A program made the position numbers and the translations under genes. The notes under the pieces were generated by a model that saw nothing but the letters and a program-made list of their open reading frames with translations, was not told the origin of the DNA and did not search any database. Source: Candidatus Shapirobacteria bacterium (GTDB lineage: Bacteria > Patescibacteriota > Microgenomatia > UBA12405). Taken from it: 5,969 bases of DNA. This document shows, piece by piece, positions 1 through 5,199 of this stretch (within the stretch, counting starts at the first letter, position 1; each line of letters opens with the position of its first letter). Location: positions 1 through 5,969 of the forward strand of contig JAQVSW010000045.1 in NCBI GenBank assembly GCA_028700345.1, written 5' to 3'.

Positions 1-2
1 TC

Positions 3-596
3 GTTAGTTCAATTATTCCAATCGTGTTGTCATATGTCTTCTATCAAGAAGCTATCTCAGTAGTGGATATCATTGGCTACCTTGTTGTCATTGGTGGCTG
101 TTTTCTTATTGTCACTTATAACAATCAAATCAACAAAAAAGTCACATTCGCGTTAATAGCGATTTATATTGTTTACATTATCGCTACTGGGGTATCTGAC
201 TTTGGCCGTAAGGTTTTCCAAGTTGATTCCGCCAGTGGTGTATCCCTAGTAAGCGCGAACGGATTTACCTTTTATTCCGTTTTGTTTTCCTTACTGACTT
301 TTGTTATTTTTTACGCTTTTACCTTTAAAAAGGCATCAGTTAAATATCAAAAGTCAATATTCTGGAAAGAATTCATCTATGTCGCAATCGCTGCTGTGAC
401 GACTTATGCTTACTCATATTTATTAGTCCCAGCATCAGTGATTCCCACCACAATTTTATTCTTAGTTAAAAATGGTGGTGGTTTGATTATCAATGTCATA
501 GTAGCGGCTTTCCTATTCAAAGAAAAACCAACCCCTCGTTTATTTATAGGGATTGGGATTACGATTGCTGCGATTGTTTTAATCGGCTTTTTTTGA
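3..596 (+). CDS. DMT-superfamily (EamA-like) transporter, C-terminal part, 5' truncated
   Basis: This is an integral membrane protein whose beginning lies left of the window. The frame is open from base 3, so the GTG at 24 is an internal codon rather than a start, and about 197 residues are visible. Most of the sequence is hydrophobic and reads as a series of membrane helices. Two similar segments recur, each with a helix, a short acidic/basic loop (YQEAIS near the visible start and FKEKPT near the end), then a final glycine-rich helix (IIGYLVVIGG and FIGIGITIAA). That internal duplication is typical of ten-helix drug/metabolite transporters with two EamA halves; the end of the first half and all of the second are present. 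The family moves small metabolites or drugs across the cytoplasmic membrane, but the substrate cannot be told here. It is probably ordinary chromosomal flank and unrelated to the defence genes downstream. Family fairly sure, function unknown. Confidence 0.8.
   Translation, partial: VSSIIPIVLSYVFYQEAISVVDIIGYLVVIGGCFLIVTYNNQINKKVTFALIAIYIVYIIATGVSDFGRKVFQVDSASGVSLVSANGFTFYSVLFSLLTFVIFYAFTFKKASVKYQKSIFWKEFIYVAIAAVTTYAYSYLLVPASVIPTTILFLVKNGGGLIINVIVAAFLFKEKPTPRLFIGIGITIAAIVLIGFF
567..594 (+). terminator. Intrinsic terminator overlapping the transporter stop codon
   Basis: CGATT (571-575) pairs perfectly with AATCG (581-585) around a 5-base loop. GC (567-568) can extend the stem with GC (586-587) across a 2-base bulge. 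Seven T residues follow directly (588-594), the last being the first base of the TGA stop. A stem plus T-run at the end of a gene is the normal form of a Rho-independent terminator. The stem is short and bulged, so strength is uncertain. Confidence 0.5.
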
Positions 597-693
597 CAGA
601 CAAATTATCAAATATTTTATTAATTCATAAACATAGACCCTAAATATATGTCGATAGATTTTTTATAGATAGGGGATGTTATTATTCAACTTG

Positions 694-730
694 AAATCGA
701 TATCATGCCAATAATCGGTTTTTTTGTTTT
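694..730 (+). terminator. Weak candidate terminator hairpin
   Basis: AAATCGAT (694-701) can pair with ATCGGTTT (714-721) in eight pairs, one of them a G-U wobble, around a 12-base loop. The T-run 719-730, broken by one G, forms the last bases of the stem and continues past it. It could be a second terminator behind the transporter. The A/U-rich stem and large loop make it weak. Confidence 0.25.
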
Positions 731-816
731 AAACAATAATGTATATTCCAAAGATTATGGAAATAGAACGCCACACCTAAATTAATAATTCATTATTACT
801 TTGCTGCATGATAACC

Positions 817-867
817 AAAATTTAAATATTTATTTTTTTGTTAAAAAATGAAGTCGCTTTAAATTTT
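817..867. repeat. Nested A/T-only inverted repeat
   Basis: AAAATTTAAA (817-826) is exactly complementary to TTTAAATTTT (858-867). Inside it, six T (834-839) and six A (843-848) face each other around GTT. The two arms could form a cruciform or a folded RNA. Because every paired base is A or T in an A+T-rich stretch, chance is a serious explanation. Confidence 0.35.
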
Positions 868-906
868 CTCTGGGTGTAAAATGAAAAGAACAACTCAAAA
901 TTAAGA

Positions 907-934
907 TTGGAATAATCTAATCAAACTTTATATT
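907..934 (+). promoter_or_regulatory. Possible promoter for the ATPase-TOPRIM gene
   Basis: TTGGAA (907-912) and TATATT (929-934) are separated by 16 bases and resemble -35 and -10 boxes of the main sigma factor. Transcription would start near 941, leaving a leader of about 40 bases before the ATG at 980. A second -35-like TTGACT at 935-940 has no -10 box at a usable distance. The A+T-rich background makes such matches common. Confidence 0.3.
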
Positions 935-979
935 TTGACTATTTAATTTGAATCTTTTTAGGATAATGGAGAAACATTT

Positions 980-2497
980 ATGGAATTAAAAATTGAAATT
1001 AAAAATATTAAAAATATTAAAAATTTAAATTTCACATTTGACTTTGAAAACGGAATTTACGCAATTGTCGGTGAGAATGCCGTCGGGAAAAGTACTTTAA
1101 TGTCTGCTCTTGCATCCACAGTTTACCCATCAACTTTGCTTAAGTTAGGAAAAACAGAACTATATTCTGATTCCATGGTAAAAGTTTCATGCTTAGGCAA
1201 ATCTGATGAATGGTATTACTCATCCGCTCAAGAAAAACTTAGATCACAAACAGACGACATTAAATTTGATGGAATTTATGAAGGAAGCATATTCTCTGGT
1301 ACACGCTTTAAAGATATGTCTAATTTGGATTCTATTGTTGAGAGTAACCCAGACTTTTTTAGTAGCCTTATTCCTGCTTTTCCGGAGCTAAAAGAAGCTA
1401 TGAGTTTTATACTCAAAAATAAGAAGTTTCAATATGGGAACATTTTCAGGCTCAGAAATATGACAATCGCCAAAAATTACAATTTGAACAATATGCCCTA
1501 TTTTAATAAATTGGATTCTGGCGAGTTTATTAGCAAGTATAAAATGAGCAGTGGCGAGTGCATGCTTTTATCACTACTAGATTTTATAAATTCTTCTCAA
1601 ATTAATCCTCTAATCAAACATAAAGCGAAAAAAGTAATTGATGATAGGCTGTTCATTTTCATTGATGAGGTTGAGCTAGCGTTACATCCCAGTTCAATAT
1701 TGAGATTAATAGATTATTTAGACAAACTTATTCAAACCAGTAAACTTACTGTAGTTTTTTCTAGCCATTCCACCGAATTGATAAAAAGAATAAATCCCAA
1801 CAACATCTTTCTTCTGGAAAATGATAATGGAAATGCTTCAATAATTAATCCTTGCTACCCTCAATATGCAATTAGAAGTGTTTATGATCATGACGGAAAT
1901 GATTGCACAATTCTTGTTGAGGACATTTTGGCGCAAGAAATTGTTCAAGTTTGTATTGAAGAATTTAGAATCAAAAATAATTTACTTATCAATATACTTC
2001 CAGTTGGTGGTTGGCTCTCTACGCTTTCTTTGCAAAAGAATATAGTCAATAATAATGTTATAGGGAAAGATAAGTTCATGTTTTCAATATTGGATGGAGA
2101 CATTGAACAACAAGCAAACGCTATTGGTGAGCATCAACATCTTCAAAAACTATTTTTGCCTATTATGAGCCTAGAAAAATATATGCTTGAAAAATGTCTC
2201 ATAAAACGAGACCAAAATTTTATTAGGCAGGTAGGCAACAAAATATTTACTTTAGAATCACTCGACAAAATCATCAATGATTATCAATATAATTCCAATG
2301 ATACAAAAGATGAATGCGGGAAAAAGTTTTATGGACATTTGTGTGGCAAAGTGACTTCTTTAGGTTTTGGTGAAAAACGTTTTGCCGCTGTTCTATGTGG
2401 AATTATTATGGATTTTGAAGATTTTTCCCCTTTAAAAGATAAAATTGAAAATTTTATTTATCGGAATTATGAGATTCCAGTTCGAAAAAAGCTTTAA
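980..2497 (+). CDS. OLD-family-like nuclease: ABC-type ATPase fused to TOPRIM-like domain
   Basis: Predicted cytoplasmic ATP-dependent DNA-acting enzyme of 505 residues. The N-terminal ATPase domain (about 1-290) has Walker A GENAVGKST (31-39), an ABC signature KMSSGE (188-193), Walker B LFIFIDEVE (224-232, D229/E230) and a switch histidine in SSHS (261-264). The C-terminal part (about 308-405) looks like a TOPRIM domain: ILVED (311-315, E314), a PVGG turn (341-344), then LDGDIE (371-376) with the metal-binding D372 and D374. SLEKYMLEK (397-405) resembles a conserved acidic helix after the DxD motif in such proteins. ATPase plus TOPRIM is the plan of OLD nucleases, GajA of Gabija and, split or fused, AriA/AriB of PARIS. 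It has no UvrD-like partner as in Gabija, and its subclass is not clear. The ATG at 980 is preceded by GGAG (968-971) at eight bases. It lies 102 bases upstream of a CoiA-like nuclease gene on the same strand, which suggests a joint defence role by inference. ATPase call firm, TOPRIM call good, biological role inferred. Confidence 0.82.
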   Translation: MELKIEIKNIKNIKNLNFTFDFENGIYAIVGENAVGKSTLMSALASTVYPSTLLKLGKTELYSDSMVKVSCLGKSDEWYYSSAQEKLRSQTDDIKFDGIYEGSIFSGTRFKDMSNLDSIVESNPDFFSSLIPAFPELKEAMSFILKNKKFQYGNIFRLRNMTIAKNYNLNNMPYFNKLDSGEFISKYKMSSGECMLLSLLDFINSSQINPLIKHKAKKVIDDRLFIFIDEVELALHPSSILRLIDYLDKLIQTSKLTVVFSSHSTELIKRINPNNIFLLENDNGNASIINPCYPQYAIRSVYDHDGNDCTILVEDILAQEIVQVCIEEFRIKNNLLINILPVGGWLSTLSLQKNIVNNNVIGKDKFMFSILDGDIEQQANAIGEHQHLQKLFLPIMSLEKYMLEKCLIKRDQNFIRQVGNKIFTLESLDKIINDYQYNSNDTKDECGKKFYGHLCGKVTSLGFGEKRFAAVLCGIIMDFEDFSPLKDKIENFIYRNYEIPVRKKL

Positions 2498-2505
2498 GGG
2501 AATTT

Positions 2506-2532
2506 TTGACTTTGAAGCAACGAATTTATACT
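2506..2532 (+). promoter_or_regulatory. Possible internal promoter for the CoiA-like gene
   Basis: TTGACT (2506-2511) and TATACT (2527-2532) each match the main sigma consensus at five of six positions, separated by 15 bases, which is a little short. The start would fall near 2539, about 60 bases before the ATG at 2600. No terminator is visible in the 102-base gap, so read-through from the ATPase gene is also likely. Confidence 0.35.
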
Positions 2533-2589
2533 CTAATATTAGTAGTAATTTTTAAAACGCTACATACCATCTTTAATTAACCAATGGTT

Positions 2590-2593
2590 GGAG
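2590..2593 (+). promoter_or_regulatory. Ribosome binding site that decides the CoiA-like start
   Basis: GGAG lies six bases before ATG 2600. The upstream in-frame TTG at 2588 overlaps this GGAG and has no ribosome binding site of its own, so translation from 2600 is preferred. The ATPase gene has the same GGAGAA core before its ATG. Confidence 0.75.
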
Positions 2594-2599
2594 AATTTT

Positions 2600-3772
2600 A
2601 TGAATAAACATAAACAAAAATTAGCTGAAGAAAAAGTCTATGAAGGAAGAATGGTGAGCGACTTCTGCCTATATACCGCCCAAGAAGTTTACAATCAAAA
2701 ATTGAGGGAACAAGAATTTGTTGACCCTGATATTAAGTGGTCACTTAAATTTGTTGACCCATATGATAGACAGGGAAGAACGGATAAAATTACACAAGGA
2801 GCAGCTAAACCAAGAGTGCATGTTAACGCATTTTTTAGGAAGAAATTAAGTCTTAGCGATCATCGTGAATTATATGGAGTAAATGCTGATTTAATAGTTG
2901 CTGAACATAGATACCACGAGAGGGACAGTGAGTGGCACAATTTATGGAAAGAAAGAGTTAAAAATTTTTGTGAGATTGAGAAAAGAATTTATCCAGATGG
3001 CAACCCAAAAAAAGAAGGATATAAAGTTGCGGATGCATTTTATACCGAAACAAACACTGTTATTGAGTTTCAAAAAGCATTTGATGATAAAGCCTTAGAA
3101 AAATCTGCCTTTTATAAAAATGAAAACAAGCGTTTGATGTGGGTTTTTTACTTGCCAACACTAGAGGTTTTTAAAGACGATGGAAAATACAAAATAAGAG
3201 AAGATAACTTTTTTCACTTCTTCCGAATAGATTCTTTGTTGCCTTATTTTTTTAAGGAGAATTTGGTATTTCTGCAAGATAAGAAGGACAGAATATATTA
3301 TGTTGAACAGCTCGAAAGAGCCGAGACACAAAATGAGTTACAAGCCTCAATACGTTGCTTCAAATGCAAAAAAACATTTATAAATCCAGCTGAATTTGTC
3401 GAATGGTTGAGAAATGATTGGCCAAAAAGCGATTTTTTTATTCAATTTGGAGTGAACGATAATCTTAAGAGCTTAGACGAGCTTTTACTTCCACATAAAG
3501 AATCAAGTGACAAGATGTTCTTTTTACAGAACGGGACAAAAAACGATGTCAATGGTATAAGTTTGATTTATTGTTTCGTAAAAGACGGGAATGCTTTTAG
3601 ATTTGAAAAATCATCTTTTGTTTCATATAGATGCTTTAAAGACAAAAAAGGTTACTACCATCCGAATAGCGCTTGGGAAAAAACAATTCACAACCCTAGA
3701 GATAAAAAATGGATTTTGTTAGCCACTAATTCAAAGAAATATTCCGAAGAAATTGTTATTGATAAAAAGTGA
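2600..3772 (+). CDS. CoiA-like nuclease (PD-(D/E)xK-type) protein
   Basis: Predicted cytoplasmic DNA nuclease of 390 residues. The central part carries the pattern of CoiA, the competence-associated nuclease family: an ERDSEWHNLWK segment (107-117, with H113 and K117), then VADAF (143-147, D145), IEFQ (155-158, E156 and Q158), an alanine/tyrosine-rich helix with K164 and Y172, and the strand LMWVFYL (179-185). D...ExQ is the form the PD-(D/E)xK core takes in CoiA-like proteins. The N-terminal 90 residues are charged and not recognised. The C-terminal half (about 200-390) has a CxxC pair (C253, C256) and later C325 and C345, which might bind metal, and is otherwise unassigned. It follows the ATPase-TOPRIM gene by 102 bases on the same strand, and its end faces the methyltransferase end with a 25-base gap. 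No competence genes are nearby, so a defence role is more likely than transformation. Nuclease family moderately sure; DNA target and exact job unknown. Confidence 0.7.
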   Translation: MNKHKQKLAEEKVYEGRMVSDFCLYTAQEVYNQKLREQEFVDPDIKWSLKFVDPYDRQGRTDKITQGAAKPRVHVNAFFRKKLSLSDHRELYGVNADLIVAEHRYHERDSEWHNLWKERVKNFCEIEKRIYPDGNPKKEGYKVADAFYTETNTVIEFQKAFDDKALEKSAFYKNENKRLMWVFYLPTLEVFKDDGKYKIREDNFFHFFRIDSLLPYFFKENLVFLQDKKDRIYYVEQLERAETQNELQASIRCFKCKKTFINPAEFVEWLRNDWPKSDFFIQFGVNDNLKSLDELLLPHKESSDKMFFLQNGTKNDVNGISLIYCFVKDGNAFRFEKSSFVSYRCFKDKKGYYHPNSAWEKTIHNPRDKKWILLATNSKKYSEEIVIDKK

Positions 3773-3797
3773 AACGAGGAGTCTTTCTTCAAAGCTT

Positions 3798-5048
3798 TTA
3801 ACATTCTTTGCTTATGATTTTTTTAAGGTTTTTACTTAACTCTTTTATAATTCCACATACTAAGGCGTTACCCATCATAAAGTAACGCCTTTTTTCTGGC
3901 ATTCCAGAATTCGTCCAATTATCAGGAAATTGATTGATTCTTTCACACTCAACTGGTGTTAGTATTCTTAGTTTGTTTTCTTTTGGGTCGAGTATTATGT
4001 GAGTACTCCTGTTTGTGGTTCCTTCGGAAGTTAACATTGTTCTTGCAGGAAGAGATAAAATGTCATATGGGCTCATAGATCCTTCTGAATAGAAATACTC
4101 ATGCCCATTGACGTCTGTCCTTTGAATCTTTTTGGCCCCTCTTAAAAACTCATATTTTTTCTTCTGAGCATCACTTAAAAAATAGTGAGCATCAACGTCG
4201 TCTTTTTCAACTAAATCACCGAGGGTTATTGGAACGTATGTTTTGGGAGTGATTCTAACTGTGAAGGTCTCCTCACCAATCAAATAACCGGAGTTTTCAA
4301 AAGAAGCATGAAAATTATCAGATAATTCAACTAAGTCCTTGTACTTTTTGAATATGTTATTTGCTTTGATTAATTTTTCATCAAACTTTTCGATTGGGAA
4401 CGCCTTAGTAAAAAGACCATCATGCGAAATGATTTTGTAAGGTGAAAGTTTCTCAATTTCTTTGTAATAACTTGTGTTCTTGTGAAATGCAAAAATGTAG
4501 ATTCTACGTCTTCTTTGCGAGAAGCCATAATCTGCAGCGTTAATAACTCTCCACTCCACAGCATAACCAAGTTCAGAAAAACAGCGAAGCATAATGCCGA
4601 AGTCACGCCCTCTTTGCTTAGCTGGAGATTTGATTAATCTATCAACGTTCTCAAGAAGAACAAATGGTGGTCTCTTTACTTTAAGAATTTCATTAATTTG
4701 CCACCAGAGAACACCTTTCTTTCCTTCGATGCCCTTTGCTTTGCTTAATGTGTGAGCAACCGAGTAATCTTGACACGGAAATCCCCCAGTTAAAAGTGTG
4801 TGGTCCGGTATATCTTCTTTATTAACTTTTGAAATATCCATATTTGAATTGTTGTCACCAGCAAAGTGGAGATTATAACAGTCAAAAGCGTGTTGAGTTT
4901 TTGTTGAGGGTTCCCACTGATTAGACCACACAAATTTCCAGGGCCCCTTTTCGATTGCTCGACCTTTTTCATTGAATGCTTTAATGTCGTTAAGGCCTAC
5001 TCTAAATCCACCAACGCCGGCAAATAATTCAACAACTGTTTTTTCCAT
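3798..5048 (-). CDS. C5-cytosine DNA methyltransferase, predicted GATC-specific (M.Sau3AI-like)
   Basis: Transfers a methyl group from S-adenosylmethionine to carbon 5 of cytosine in DNA, protecting host sites from the partner endonuclease. The family motifs appear in order: cofactor loop VELFAGVGGFRVGL (6-19), catalytic GGFPCQDYS (88-96, C92), LLENVDRL (131-138), QRRRRIYIFA (178-187) and, after the variable target-recognition region (about 200-330), SLPARTML (332-339), RILTPVECERINQFP (361-375) and GNALV (393-397). All key residues are present and the 416-residue length is normal. The ATG at 5048 is chosen because the cofactor motif follows at once; a TTG 36 bases upstream lies inside the predicted promoter. 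The ribosome binding site is weak. Target GATC is inferred from the Sau3AI-like endonuclease gene next to it; the recognition region itself cannot be read for specificity. Enzyme class is near certain, specificity likely. Confidence 0.95.
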   Translation of the reverse strand: MEKTVVELFAGVGGFRVGLNDIKAFNEKGRAIEKGPWKFVWSNQWEPSTKTQHAFDCYNLHFAGDNNSNMDISKVNKEDIPDHTLLTGGFPCQDYSVAHTLSKAKGIEGKKGVLWWQINEILKVKRPPFVLLENVDRLIKSPAKQRGRDFGIMLRCFSELGYAVEWRVINAADYGFSQRRRRIYIFAFHKNTSYYKEIEKLSPYKIISHDGLFTKAFPIEKFDEKLIKANNIFKKYKDLVELSDNFHASFENSGYLIGEETFTVRITPKTYVPITLGDLVEKDDVDAHYFLSDAQKKKYEFLRGAKKIQRTDVNGHEYFYSEGSMSPYDILSLPARTMLTSEGTTNRSTHIILDPKENKLRILTPVECERINQFPDNWTNSGMPEKRRYFMMGNALVCGIIKELSKNLKKIISKEC

Positions 5049-5069
5049 ATACTCTAGCCTACTATAAAG

Positions 5070-5098
5070 ATAATAAAGGATCAAGATAAAAAAGTAAA
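5070..5098 (-). promoter_or_regulatory. Predicted methyltransferase promoter
   Basis: On the minus strand TTTACT (5098-5093) and TATTAT (5075-5070) lie 17 bases apart; TATTAT differs from the consensus -10 box at one position. Transcription would start near 5063, giving a leader of about 15 bases before the ATG at 5048. One GATC site (5079-5082) is in the spacer and another (5099-5102) abuts the -35 box, so methylation or occupancy of these sites could alter transcription. Confidence 0.5.
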
Positions 5099-5102
5099 GA
5101 TC
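5079..5102. promoter_or_regulatory. Paired GATC sites in the methyltransferase promoter
   Basis: GATC occurs at 5079-5082 and 5099-5102, 20 bases apart (about two helical turns), on either side of the predicted -35 box. GATC is the expected target of the neighbouring methyltransferase and endonuclease. Only six GATC sites were counted by hand in the whole window. A methylation-sensing switch is an inference from this placement. Confidence 0.5.
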
Positions 5103-5109
5103 TAATAAA

Positions 5110-5121
5110 TATCTTAAGATA
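5110..5121. repeat. Perfect 12-base palindrome, candidate operator
   Basis: TATCTTAAGATA reads the same on both strands, and the flanking AA/TT continue the symmetry after one mismatch. It lies between the two divergent promoters of the restriction-modification genes, where a dimeric regulator could bind. No regulator gene is visible in the window. The central bases are A/T-rich, so chance remains possible. Confidence 0.4.
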
Positions 5122-5135
5122 ATTTATTTAGCTGA

Positions 5136-5158
5136 TTGGTTGCACTGTTTCTAACCAA
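5136..5158. repeat. Inverted repeat TTGGTT-N11-AACCAA
   Basis: TTGGTT (5136-5141) and AACCAA (5153-5158) are exact complements 11 bases apart. The right arm occupies the position where a -35 box would sit, 17 bases upstream of the predicted endonuclease -10 box. It could be a repressor or activator site for the endonuclease gene. Function inferred from position only. Confidence 0.4.
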
Positions 5159-5172
5159 AAGACAATGATATT

Positions 5173-5181
5173 TGATAGAAT
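5173..5181 (+). promoter_or_regulatory. Extended -10 promoter for the endonuclease gene
   Basis: TGA followed by TAGAAT (5176-5181) forms an extended -10 element, five of six bases matching consensus. No -35 box is visible at the right distance; the inverted-repeat arm AACCAA sits there instead. Transcription would begin near 5188, leaving a leader of about 12 bases that carries AGGA (5192-5195) four bases before ATG 5200. Confidence 0.4.
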
Positions 5182-5199
5182 GCATATAAACAGGAATTT

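Larger units (their letters stand above)
597..979. other. Gene-free A+T-rich intergenic region (383 bases)
   Basis: No convincing gene is present on either strand. The longest plus-strand candidate near here starts at ATG 705 and gives 26 codons without a ribosome binding site. Contents that can be pointed to are an imperfect hairpin at 638-674 (CCCTA/TAGGG arms plus four more pairs), a weak terminator-like hairpin at 694-730, a nested A/T-only inverted repeat at 817-867, a possible promoter at 907-934 and the ribosome binding site GGAG (968-971) of the next gene. The region separates the transporter from the defence block and may be an island border. No transposase remnant or tRNA was seen. 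Confidence 0.6.

Noticed and set aside
638..674. Imperfect hairpin with CCCTA/TAGGG arms as a riboswitch or ncRNA
   Set aside because: Internal mismatches and no known riboswitch core or terminator; no basis for an RNA gene.
705..785. 26-codon plus-strand reading frame starting at ATG 705
   Set aside because: No ribosome binding site, no recognisable protein, and it overlaps the hairpin and T-run; likely chance.
1206..1391. 61-codon frame inside the ATPase gene
   Set aside because: It lies in another frame of a gene with intact family motifs and has no independent support.
980..2497. Gabija system assignment
   Set aside because: The ATPase-TOPRIM protein fits GajA in outline, but no UvrD-like GajB follows; the next gene is a CoiA-like nuclease.
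2898..3098. 66-codon frame inside the CoiA-like gene
   Set aside because: Shadow of the real coding frame, which carries the nuclease motifs through this stretch.
3746..3790. Possible bidirectional terminator between the CoiA-like and methyltransferase genes (GAAGAAA/TTTCTTC arms)
   Set aside because: A seven-base A/T-rich stem with a 31-base loop and no adjoining T-run; too weak to call.
4370..4972. Two minus-strand frames inside the methyltransferase gene
   Set aside because: They are out of frame with the uninterrupted methyltransferase, whose conserved motifs span the region.
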